NCBI RefSeq assembly: GCF_000382225.1
Contig: NZ_KB907810.1
Coordinates: forward strand, 1 to 64,000
Reading direction: 5' to 3'
From: Hymenobacter aerophilus DSM 13606
Lineage (GTDB): Bacteria; Bacteroidota; Bacteroidia; Cytophagales; Hymenobacteraceae
DNA: 64,000 nt
Shown here: piece by piece, positions 17,043-24,247 of the stretch
How the letters are laid out: the number at the start of each line of letters is the position of its first letter
Position numbering within the stretch: the stretch's first letter is position 1
Notes under the pieces: model-generated
The model's database searches: none
The model's input: only the letters and a program-made list of their open reading frames with translations
What the model was told of the DNA's origin: nothing
Translations under genes and position numbers: made by a program

Positions 17043-17720
17043 TTAAGTTGCGGCAACAACAACATTGGGGCGTACCAGCCAGAAAGCCCGGCAAAACAGC
17101 AGCGACATAAGTAGCAAAAAGCAGGCGCTGATTAAATATAAAATCCGGCTGTTATACTCGCTCGTGCTCAAATAGGAATTGTTGCTGATTAAGTAAAGCG
17201 TTACTGTTCCGGAAAGGTAGATTATAATGCCAATGGTTGCCACGAACATAGGGGTTTTCAATAACTGAGTGCGGTGAGTTTTGATCAGAGCCCTCTCAAA
17301 GAATAACAGCCCCAGGAAGATGATGAGTATGCTCTCTAATAGGTTGGTGTAGGAATTGATTTGATGAAAGCCCTCCAGGATAAAGGAATCTATTGCAGCA
17401 AAAATCATAAAAAATACTGCAATAATGCGTATGGCAAGCTTGGTTGATCTGCTTTTGAACTCATCATAATAAACTTTGAGGTAAAGCAGTGTTTCGCCAA
17501 CAGTATTGAGATGATTGACAGGAATGCTATACTGCCATAGCGCAATGGCAAGATGCATCAGGCCATACATGCCAAGCAAGAATAAGGGAACGAAACGGAG
17601 CATTCGGAGTCCGCCTGTAAGATTGTTGCGTCGGCGGTGGGCAAGCAGGAAGGGTATAAGCATCCCGCCATATGCCAGCCAGTCGACAGCCTTACAAAGA
17701 GCGATAACCCAGGATTGCAT
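17043..17720 (-). CDS. Multi-pass membrane protein, copy 1 of the CPPxC/membrane pair
   Basis: A 225-residue protein with about seven TM segments, paralogous to 15797-16582 (H-L-N-T, then KTPMFVATIGIIIYLSG). It starts 17 bp after the stop of the small CPPxC protein, copy 1. It is AT-rich relative to the GC-rich neighbours, especially at third positions, pointing to acquisition or relaxed codon choice. There is no catalytic motif. A membrane-embedded sensor or anchoring role for the small partner is an inference from the duplicated gene order. Confidence 0.72.
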   Translation of the reverse strand: MQSWVIALCKAVDWLAYGGMLIPFLLAHRRRNNLTGGLRMLRFVPLFLLGMYGLMHLAIALWQYSIPVNHLNTVGETLLYLKVYYDEFKSRSTKLAIRIIAVFFMIFAAIDSFILEGFHQINSYTNLLESILIIFLGLLFFERALIKTHRTQLLKTPMFVATIGIIIYLSGTVTLYLISNNSYLSTSEYNSRILYLISACFLLLMSLLFCRAFWLVRPNVVVAAT

Positions 17721-17737
17721 TCGGGCGGTGTTAGAAC

Positions 17738-18088
17738 TTAGCTGTTGAGCGGATTAGCTACGCTACAGCACGGCGGACATATAGGTAGATCGGTAGCTAC
17801 TTGGGGTGCTGCGGCGTCCAGAGAAGACTTTTGCATCAAGGCTCCGCGGGCGGCTTCCGCTGAGCCGGTCAGCATATCCTGATCATCGGCATCGTAGCCC
17901 ACTAGCACCAGTTGGGGCTGGCCGGCGTCGTCGAGGCCGTAGTAGGCGCGTACGCCCACGCAGTTCTTCTGGCTCAGCAGGCTTTGCAGCGTTTCGGCCG
18001 GCAGGCAGTGGGCTTTGATGCCGCTCGGGTTCTGGTTGCGGTAGTTGCGGGTCCAGGCGCTGGCCTGCTGCAGGTCGTTGTTCGTCAT
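17738..18088 (-). CDS. Small CPPxC-tail protein, copy 1
   Basis: A 116-residue protein, first gene of the six-gene minus-strand locus. Shared with copy 2 are AWTRNYRNQNP, NCVGVRAYYGLDDAGQPQLV and the tail ICPPCCSVANPLNS. The tail carries three Cys instead of two. No signal peptide or TM segment is visible. A promoter-like TATATTTG box lies 35 bp upstream. The function is unknown; the invariant Cys-Pro-Pro-x-Cys tail and the adjacency to a membrane partner are the only clues. Confidence 0.75.
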   Translation of the reverse strand: MTNNDLQQASAWTRNYRNQNPSGIKAHCLPAETLQSLLSQKNCVGVRAYYGLDDAGQPQLVLVGYDADDQDMLTGSAEAARGALMQKSSLDAAAPQVATDLPICPPCCSVANPLNS

Positions 18089-18122
18089 GGGTGCACTAAG
18101 CGAGTAGGGGCAATAGGAGCAC

Positions 18123-18153
18123 CAAATATAGGCGAAACGGTATGACTTAGTAA
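18123..18153 (-). promoter_or_regulatory. Bacteroidota-type promoter of the six-gene sensory locus
   Basis: On the minus strand a TATATTTG -7 box (18123-18130) matches TAnnTTTG. A TTA in place of TTG lies 20 bp upstream (18151-18153), the expected -33 spacing. The box is 35 bp before the first ATG (18088). All six downstream genes are on this strand with gaps of 55 bp or less, which supports one transcript. Confidence 0.5.
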
Positions 18154-18184
18154 GCTGCTCAGTACCGACTCTGCTGGTGTATAG

Positions 18185-18415
18185 TTAGGCGAAGTCGTCG
18201 GTGTCGTCCTCGTCTTCCAGGTTCTCGAAAACCTGGTCGATGGCCTGTTCGGCGGAGCGCAGCTTGAGCTTGCAGAGGCGGATCAGTTCAGCCGAGCGCT
18301 GCATCCGGCTCGTGAGGTCGTCCACGTCCACGGCATCGGTTTCGAGGGCTCGCAGAATGGTTTCGAGTTCCTCGATGGCCTGGCGGTAGGTGAGTTCTTT
18401 TTCCTTGGGGGGCAT
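18185..18415 (-). CDS. xseB: Exodeoxyribonuclease VII small subunit
   Basis: A 76-residue helical protein with the family signature TYRQAIEELETILRALE and an acidic C-terminus (ENLEDEDDTDDF). It binds in several copies to XseA to form exonuclease VII, which degrades single-stranded DNA from both ends. The length is normal. It lies 89 bp downstream of xseA on the same strand, the usual pairing. Confidence 0.92.
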   Translation of the reverse strand: MPPKEKELTYRQAIEELETILRALETDAVDVDDLTSRMQRSAELIRLCKLKLRSAEQAIDQVFENLEDEDDTDDFA

Positions 18416-18504
18416 GTCAGAAGGGGGAAGCGGAGATGAGGAAGTTGTTTTTGGGCTTTAGCGAAGCCGAAGAGACGCCATCGATTGGAGTCTTTATACC
18501 CCTG

Positions 18505-20025
18505 TTAAAGTAGCAGTGGCAGCTGGCCGCCCACGCGGGCCGGTACCATCGAGGCGTCGGGCAGGCGCAGTAGCAGCTCTTGGCCCGGCCGCAGCTTGCC
18601 CGTAAGCGGGCGGCCCTTGGGCGTGAGCAGGCGCACGGTGCCCGGCTCGGGTGGGGTAGGAGGGGTTGCCACCGGTACCGCCTGTAGCTCGGCCAGCCGC
18701 AGCTGCTGCAGGTGCAGCAGGCGCTGGGCGGCCAGTTGCAGCTTATAGCGGCGGCGCAACAACTGCTCGCGGCGGCGGCGGTGCAGGCGGCGGAACCGCT
18801 GTGCCAGCGCCCGGCCGCGCAGCCGCAGCTGTTGTTCGTGGTGGTCGAGGGTGTGGCGTGCCGCCCAGTGCAGCTGGTGCCACCGCCGCCCGAGTTGCTG
18901 CTCCTGCTGGCGCAGCTGGGCCCGGGGCGCAGTTGCCGCCGCCCGAATGCGCTGGTGCAGCGCCTCGCGCTGCTCCTGCAGCTGGCCCTGCACCGCCCGC
19001 CGAGCCTGCCGGAGCCGGCGGCTGAGCTGCTCGGCCGCTTGGCGCACCTGCTGCTGGGCCAGCTCGCGGATGCGGCCGCCGTAGCCTTCCAGCGCCGCCT
19101 CCAGGCGGGCCAGCCGCTCGATGAGGTAGGCGGCAACGGCGGTGGGCGTTTTCAGGGCCAGGTGCGCGGTCAGGTCCACCACGGCTTCGTCGCGCTCGTG
19201 GCCAATGCCGGTGAGCACGGGCAGCGGAAACGCGCCCACGGCCGCCGCCAGCCCAAAATCATCAAAGGCCAGCAAATCGGCCTTCGAGCCCCCGCCCCGG
19301 ATAATCACCACGGCCTCGAACTGCCCCCGCCGGCTGCGGATGGCGTCGAGGGCGGCGCGGATACTAGCCGGCGCGCCTTCGCCCTGCATGGTGGCCGGAA
19401 ACAGCGTCAGGGCAAAATCGTAGGGCGCCTCCTGGAGCTGCTGCACGAAATCCTGCCAGCCCGCCGCCGTGGCCGATGATACCACGGCTACCCGCTGCAC
19501 CCCGATAGGCAGCGCCAGACGCTTCTGCCGCGCCAGCAGGCCCTCGGCTTCGAGCTTGCGTAGCGTTTCGAGCCGCAGCCGGGCCAGGTCGCCCACGGTG
19601 TAGGTGGGGTCGAGGGCCAGCACGTCGAGGCTCAGGCCGAACTGCTCGTGGAACTTGACCTGCACCCGCAGCATGATTTTGAGGCCTGGCCGCAGCGTCA
19701 GGCCGGTTTGCTCCTCGAAAGCCGCCGCCAGCTGCTGGTAGCGCTGGCTCCAGATGGTAGCCCGGGCCTGGGCCTTAAGCGTGGCCCCGCGGGCGGTGGT
19801 GTGCTGGTCGGTGAGGGTGAGGTAGCAGTGCGCACCCACGGTGCGGGGCAGCGTGAGGTCCGAAATTTCGGCCACCACCCAGTAGGAGTCGGCAAACCGC
19901 TCGCTCAGCGTCTGGCGCACCCGGGCCAGCAGCTCGGCCAGCGGCAAAGCGGCGGGCGGCAGCGCGGGGCCGGTTCGGGCGGCAGGGGAGAGGCCCGGGT
20001 CGGGCCGGCGGTTGTAAAGCGGCAT
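18505..20025 (-). CDS. xseA: Exodeoxyribonuclease VII large subunit
   Basis: A 506-residue catalytic subunit. After a Pro/Ala-rich N-terminus comes an OB-fold (about residues 30-135: SYWVVAEISDL..CYLTLTD), then the nuclease domain with VVSSATAAGWQDF, FPATMQGEGA, IRGGGSKADL and the conserved GIGHERDEAVVD. A long coiled-coil of Arg/Gln/Leu-rich repeats (about 310-455) and a short beta C-terminus follow. It acts in the cytosol on ssDNA in repair and recombination. The coiled-coil is strongly Arg-rich because of GC bias. Confidence 0.94.
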   Translation of the reverse strand: MPLYNRRPDPGLSPAARTGPALPPAALPLAELLARVRQTLSERFADSYWVVAEISDLTLPRTVGAHCYLTLTDQHTTARGATLKAQARATIWSQRYQQLAAAFEEQTGLTLRPGLKIMLRVQVKFHEQFGLSLDVLALDPTYTVGDLARLRLETLRKLEAEGLLARQKRLALPIGVQRVAVVSSATAAGWQDFVQQLQEAPYDFALTLFPATMQGEGAPASIRAALDAIRSRRGQFEAVVIIRGGGSKADLLAFDDFGLAAAVGAFPLPVLTGIGHERDEAVVDLTAHLALKTPTAVAAYLIERLARLEAALEGYGGRIRELAQQQVRQAAEQLSRRLRQARRAVQGQLQEQREALHQRIRAAATAPRAQLRQQEQQLGRRWHQLHWAARHTLDHHEQQLRLRGRALAQRFRRLHRRRREQLLRRRYKLQLAAQRLLHLQQLRLAELQAVPVATPPTPPEPGTVRLLTPKGRPLTGKLRPGQELLLRLPDASMVPARVGGQLPLLL

Positions 20026-20052
20026 CAGAAACGCAAGTTACGCAGGGCGCGG

Positions 20053-20330
20053 AGATGGGGTAATGAGGTAATGGGGTGAGGAGGTGATGGAGGTGATGAG
20101 GTGATGGGGTGATGGGGTGATGGGGTGATGAGGAACTGTCATCCTGAGCGCAGCGAAGGACCTTCTTATGGCAGCACAAATCGTTGTGGCGACGGTGCTA
20201 CCGTGAGAAGGTCCTTCGCTGCGCTCAGGATGACAGTTCCTCACTACCTCATCACCCCATCACCTCTCACCACCTCCGTTACCCCATCACCTTATTACCG
20301 CATTACTTCCTCACCTCATCACCCCCAATT
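20053..20330. repeat. Nested repeat: GTCATCCTGAG palindrome inside inverted GGTGATG/CATCACC tracts
   Basis: The 357-bp gap between the divergent xseA and M13 peptidase genes is mostly filled by this structure. The core 20129-20242 is a palindrome (GAGGAACTGTCATCCTGAGC and complement). Outside it, a GGTGATGGGGTGATG.. tract on the left (20053-20128) and a CCTCATCACCCCATCACC.. tract on the right (20243-20330) are reverse-complementary in character, with a period near 8. The remaining 52 bp before the peptidase gene should contain its promoter, but no good TAnnTTTG match is seen. Confidence 0.85.
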
Positions 20331-20382
20331 CCCGGCTTTTTATTAGATTTACTCCTGACAATTTTTCATTTCTTTCTGTTTT

Positions 20383-22479
20383 ATGCGAAAAAATAAGCCT
20401 TTGTCTCTGGCGGCCCTGGCGGCTGCCAGCCTGGCCCTGGGCAGCTGCGCCAGCACCCAGCCGGTTGCTTCTACCACCACCACTCCCGCCGCCGAAATGC
20501 CCCCCATGGCGGCCCCCGCCCCGAAAGGCACCGGCCTGAACGTGGCCAACATCAACCGCTCGGCCGACCCCTGCGATGACTTCTTTGAGTACGCCTCGGG
20601 TAACTGGCTCAAGAACAACCCCATCCCGGCCGCCGAAGTGCGCTGGGGCTCGTTCAACGAGCTGGCCGACAAGAACAACGCCGTGATGCGCCAGATTCTG
20701 GACGAGTCGGCGGCCAACACGTCGGCCGCCCGCGGCTCCAACGCCCAGAAAGTCGGCGACTACTACGCCTCGGCCATGGACTCGGCCGCCATCGACGCGG
20801 CGGGCCTCAAGTACCTGCAGCCCGAGCTGGACCGCATCAACAAGATAAAGACGCTGAAGGACGTGCAGGCCGTGCTGCCCCACGAAATGAAGCTGCAGAC
20901 TGGCGCCTTCTACGGGGGCTACGTGGGCCAGGATGAGAAGAAGAGCGACGAGTACGCCGTGAACCTCTACCAGGGCGGCCTGAGTCTGCCCGACCGCGAC
21001 TACTACCTCAAGGACGATGCCCGCTCGAAGGGCATCCGGGCGGCTTACACCACCTACCTGACCAACACCTTTAAGCTGTTGGGCGACTCGGAAGGCACGG
21101 CCGCCAAGAATGCCGCCGCCGTACTGGCCCTCGAAACCAAGCTGGCCAAGGCTTCCAAAAGCCGCGTAGCCCTGCGCGACCCGCAGGCCAACTACAACAA
21201 AATGAGCCTGGCCGAAGCCAACAAGCGCTTCCCCAACCTGGCGCTGCCCGCCACCATGAAAACCCTGGGCCTGGGCGCGGCTCAGCAGGTAATTGTGGGC
21301 CAGCCCGAGTTCTTCCAGGAGCTGAGCAACGTGATGAAGCAGTCGTCGGTGGGCGATTTGAAGACCTATATGCGCTGGCACCTCGTGTCGTCGCTGGCCT
21401 CGGCGCTGCCCAAGTCGTTCGGCGACGAGCAGTTCCGTTTCTCGCAGGTGCTGACCGGTGCCAAGCAGCAGCAGCCCCGCTGGAAGCGCATGTTGCGCTC
21501 GACCGACGGCGCGCTGGGCGAGGCCTTCGGGCAGGTGTACGTGGAGAAGGCTTTCACGCCCGACACCAAGGCCAAGGCGCTGGTGATGGTAGCCAACATT
21601 AAAGCCGCCATGGGCGAGCATATTCAGAAGCTCGACTGGATGAGCGCGGCCACCAAAACCGAGGCCCTGAAGAAGCTGGCCGCCTTCACCGTAAAAATCG
21701 GCTACCCCGACAAGTGGAAGGACTATTCAGCCCTCAACATCTCGCGCGACTCGTACCTGAAAAACGTGCTGGCGGCCCGCGAGTGGAGCTACAACGATAA
21801 CGTCAGCAAGTTCGGCAAGCCGATTGACCGGCAGGAGTGGGGCATGACCCCGCCCACGGTGAATGCCTACTACAACCCGAGCATGAACGAAATCGTGTTC
21901 CCGGCCGGCATCATGCAGCCCCCGTTCTTCGACCCCAACGCCGATGACGCCGTGAACTACGGCGGGATGGGCGCCGTTATCGGCCACGAAATCACCCACG
22001 GTTTCGATGATCAGGGCCGCCAGTACGACGCCGAGGGTAACCTGCGCGACTGGTGGACCAAGGAGGACGCCGCCAAGTTCCAGCAGCGCGCCGATATGGT
22101 GGACAAGCAGTATTCGGCCTTCTCGCCGCTGGATTCGGTGTACGTGAACGGCAAGCTGACGATGGGTGAAAACCTGGCCGACTTCGGCGGGCTGGCCCTG
22201 GCTTACTCGGCTCTGCAGAAAGCCAATGCCGGTAAGGACGTGCCCAAGTACGACGGCTTCACGCCCGAGCAGCGCTTCTTCCTGGCCTGGGCCCAGGTGT
22301 GGCGCACCAACGCCCGCCCCGAGTACCTGCGCCAGCAGGTGATGACCGACCCGCACTCGCCGGCCCAGTACCGCACGGTGGGTCCGCTGATGAACATGCC
22401 CGAATTCTACGAAGCCTTCGGCTGCCAGGAAAACGCGAAAATGATGCGTGCCGAGGCCGACCGTGCCAAGATTTGGTAG
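20383..22479 (+). CDS. M13-family (neprilysin/PepO-like) zinc metallopeptidase, lipoprotein
   Basis: A 698-residue exported endopeptidase. The lipobox LALGSC puts the lipidated Cys at residue 22, so it is probably anchored in the outer membrane or exposed in the periplasm. The M13 N-terminal domain begins near RSADPCDDFFEYASGNWLKNN. Zinc ligands are H535 and H539 in VIGHEITHGFDDQGR, and the third ligand is the Glu in GENLADFGGLALAY. The NAYYNPSMNEIVFPAGI motif is the conserved substrate-side strand. It cleaves small peptides. It is followed by a strong terminator, so it is monocistronic. Confidence 0.94.
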   Translation: MRKNKPLSLAALAAASLALGSCASTQPVASTTTTPAAEMPPMAAPAPKGTGLNVANINRSADPCDDFFEYASGNWLKNNPIPAAEVRWGSFNELADKNNAVMRQILDESAANTSAARGSNAQKVGDYYASAMDSAAIDAAGLKYLQPELDRINKIKTLKDVQAVLPHEMKLQTGAFYGGYVGQDEKKSDEYAVNLYQGGLSLPDRDYYLKDDARSKGIRAAYTTYLTNTFKLLGDSEGTAAKNAAAVLALETKLAKASKSRVALRDPQANYNKMSLAEANKRFPNLALPATMKTLGLGAAQQVIVGQPEFFQELSNVMKQSSVGDLKTYMRWHLVSSLASALPKSFGDEQFRFSQVLTGAKQQQPRWKRMLRSTDGALGEAFGQVYVEKAFTPDTKAKALVMVANIKAAMGEHIQKLDWMSAATKTEALKKLAAFTVKIGYPDKWKDYSALNISRDSYLKNVLAAREWSYNDNVSKFGKPIDRQEWGMTPPTVNAYYNPSMNEIVFPAGIMQPPFFDPNADDAVNYGGMGAVIGHEITHGFDDQGRQYDAEGNLRDWWTKEDAAKFQQRADMVDKQYSAFSPLDSVYVNGKLTMGENLADFGGLALAYSALQKANAGKDVPKYDGFTPEQRFFLAWAQVWRTNARPEYLRQQVMTDPHSPAQYRTVGPLMNMPEFYEAFGCQENAKMMRAEADRAKIW

Positions 22480-22487
22480 GTGTCTTT

Positions 22488-22528
22488 TGGCTGAGCTATT
22501 AGCCATTGGCTGCTAGCCGTTAGCTTTC
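22488..22528. repeat. Degenerate 7-bp tandem repeat (AGCCATT family)
   Basis: It reads as heptamers AGCTATT, AGCCATT, GGCTGCT, AGCCGTT, AGCTTTC directly after the peptidase stop. It is the reverse complement of the tract at 4993-5027. Confidence 0.65.
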
Positions 22529-22550
22529 CGCTTCGGAAAGCCTGACTTGG

Positions 22551-22586
22551 AAAAGCGGCTCGCACGATTGTGCGGGCCGCTTTTTT
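22551..22586 (+). terminator. Intrinsic terminator of the M13 peptidase gene
   Basis: The stem AAAAGCGGCTCGCAC / GTGCGGGCCGCTTTTTT with a short ATT loop is followed by a T-run. It ends transcription from the upstream peptidase gene. Confidence 0.85.
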
Positions 22587-22694
22587 GTGCCTTTTTTGAA
22601 TACGTTTGAGCGTTGGCGGATCTGGTCTGGTCGGGTGTGGCCGCTGCCGGGGCCGGGTACGCACCTGCTGCCGGTTTTTGCCGTAAACTGCGGC

Positions 22695-23174
22695 ATGTTC
22701 GCTTCTCTTCGTACTGCCGGGCTGGGCCTGCTGTTGCTGGCTGCCGGCTGCCAGCAAAAACCTGCGCCGCTGCCCGCTTCGGCCCCGGCCCGCGCCGCAC
22801 CGCCCGAGTCTGCCGCCCCGGTCGCGCCTACCGCTACGCCCAACTCTGCCGCCTTGCCCGCACCGCCCGATACGGCCCTGGTGCGCCGGATTGAGCGCCC
22901 TAGGCCGGGCGACGTGTACGTAGTAGCCTACCAGCCGGGCGGTGGCCTGCGCGAGCGGTACTTCTTCTACCGCGTCAGCCGGGCCGATGCCCAGTCGGTG
23001 GACCTGCTGCCCGCCCGCCAGGAGTCGGCCGATCCGGCCGCCGACGTCAGCGCCGCCGGCTTCTTCACCAACAAAGCCCTGACCTACACCCGCGCCGAAG
23101 CCCTGGAACTGCTCCAGGAACAGCCCGGCGACGTGCAGCACACCCGGCTGGTAGCAGTTCGGCGAGAGAAGTGA
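22695..23174 (+). CDS. Small Ala/Pro-rich lipoprotein
   Basis: A 159-residue protein with signal sequence and lipobox LLLLAAGC (Cys at residue 18). A disordered Ala/Pro linker (APLPASAPARAAPPESAAP) follows, then a compact C-terminal domain with GDVYVVAYQPGGGLRERYFFYRV and SAAGFFTNKALTYTRAEAL. The domain is not recognised. The start at 22695 is chosen for the lipobox. The gene lies alone between a terminator and a repeat. Confidence 0.65.
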   Translation: MFASLRTAGLGLLLLAAGCQQKPAPLPASAPARAAPPESAAPVAPTATPNSAALPAPPDTALVRRIERPRPGDVYVVAYQPGGGLRERYFFYRVSRADAQSVDLLPARQESADPAADVSAAGFFTNKALTYTRAEALELLQEQPGDVQHTRLVAVRREK

Positions 23175-23188
23175 AGCGAGAAAACGAA

Positions 23189-23343
23189 TGTCATTGCGAG
23201 CAACGCGAAGAAATCCGCTTGTGCAAAATGACAAGGGTTGTCAAGCAGAAAGCCCCCGACGCCAGCACGGACGTCAGGGGCTTTCTGCTTAGCAGGGCTT
23301 GGTACGGTACTCCCACGGATTGCTTCGCGTTGCTCGCAATGAC
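23189..23343. repeat. Palindromic repeat, GTCATTGCGAGCAACGCGAAG subtype, with inner hairpin
   Basis: Outer arms TGTCATTGCGAGCAACGCGA and TCGCGTTGCTCGCAATGACG enclose the strong hairpin at 23244-23289. It is the only copy of this third core subtype in the window. It lies between the convergent lipoprotein and prolyl isomerase genes. Confidence 0.8.
23244..23289. terminator. Bidirectional terminator-like hairpin
   Basis: A 15-bp stem (AGCAGAAAGCCCC..GACG / CGTC..GGGGCTTTCTGCT) lies between convergent genes. There is no long T-run, so termination strength is uncertain. Confidence 0.6.
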
Positions 23344-23350
23344 GTTCCTG

Positions 23351-23385
23351 TTCTCACTTCTCACTTCTCACTTCTCACTTCTCAC
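23351..23385. repeat. Five tandem TTCTCAC heptamers
   Basis: Five exact copies of TTCTCAC directly precede the stop of the prolyl isomerase gene. The same heptamer, with variants, occurs as an inverted pair at 49838-49914. Confidence 0.9.
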
Positions 23386-24137
23386 TTCAGCACTTTCACT
23401 TTGATGCTCACATCTTCCACGGGCCATTTGTCCATGCCTACGGGCTCGTTGGCAATTTTGTCGATGACGTCGAGGCCTTCGACTACTTCGCCGAACACGG
23501 TGTACTGGCCATCGAGGCCAGGCGTGCCGCCCTGGGTTTCGTAGGTTTTTACCTGCTCGGGCGTGAGGGGGCGGGCGGCGCTGGCCCGCGCCTGGGCGGC
23601 CGGCATTTTCTCGCCCTGCACGATGTAGAAGTCGTTGTTGGAGGACAGCTTGCCGGGGTTCACCTCGCCATCGTAGCGGGCCATGGCCAGGGCGCCACGC
23701 TTGTGGAAGTGCTGGGGCCGGATTTCGGGCGGCAGCCGGTAGCTGCGCATGGCAATGGTGCGCCGCTCCGAGCCGCCGCCCTGAATGGCAAAGCCCTGCA
23801 CCACGCGGTTGAACACCGACTCATCGAACACACCCTTACGGCTGAGCAGCAGGAAATTGGCCGTATGGATGGGCGTGTCGTCGTAGAGGCGGATGCGCAT
23901 GTTGCCCAGGCGGGTTTGCAGCAGCACCTCGTGGCCGGGATGCTCGCGGCCGTAGGCCAGCAGCAGGCGGGCGGCGTTGGAGTCGGCCAGCGCCATCAGG
24001 TCGGGGCCGGGCACTTCGGGTGGTGGGGGCGGGGCGGCCGCAGCGCCCGTTTCGGGTGGGTTTTGGCTGCAGGCGGCCAGCAGCAGCGGCACCGTGGCCA
24101 GCAGCGGGAGCAGGAAGGAGCGGAAACAGGTCGTCAT
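23382..24137 (-). CDS. Peptidyl-prolyl cis-trans isomerase (cyclophilin), lipoprotein
   Basis: A 251-residue protein. The lipobox LLLAAC puts the lipidated Cys at residue 23, then a Pro-rich linker and a cyclophilin domain (about 65-251) follow. Recognisable strands are IHTANFLLLSRKGVFDESVF, NRVVQGFAIQGGG and YTVFGEVVEGLDVIDKI. It catalyses prolyl isomerisation of exported proteins at the periplasmic membrane face. The ATG at 24137 is chosen for the signal peptide. The stop overlaps the end of the TTCTCAC repeat by four bases. Confidence 0.92.
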   Translation of the reverse strand: MTTCFRSFLLPLLATVPLLLAACSQNPPETGAAAAPPPPPEVPGPDLMALADSNAARLLLAYGREHPGHEVLLQTRLGNMRIRLYDDTPIHTANFLLLSRKGVFDESVFNRVVQGFAIQGGGSERRTIAMRSYRLPPEIRPQHFHKRGALAMARYDGEVNPGKLSSNNDFYIVQGEKMPAAQARASAARPLTPEQVKTYETQGGTPGLDGQYTVFGEVVEGLDVIDKIANEPVGMDKWPVEDVSIKVKVLK

Positions 24138-24247
24138 GGCGGCAGTAAGAAATAACCGGCCCACGGGCCGCGAAAAGGGCGGCCCGCCCGCAGGCGCAGC
24201 CGCCCTTAAAGGTAGCGCGAAACCAGTTTCGGCCCGGCCGGTGGGGT

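Noticed and set aside
20053..20330. A CRISPR array in the repeat-rich gap
   Set aside because: The units are contiguous and about 8 bp with no spacers, and no cas genes are present.
20038..20346. Short open frames inside palindromes, reading HPERSEGPS-type peptides
   Set aside because: These are translations of the repeat in both directions, recur at other copies and have no start context; the same holds for frames at 1647-2123, 23171-23404 and 30301-30531.
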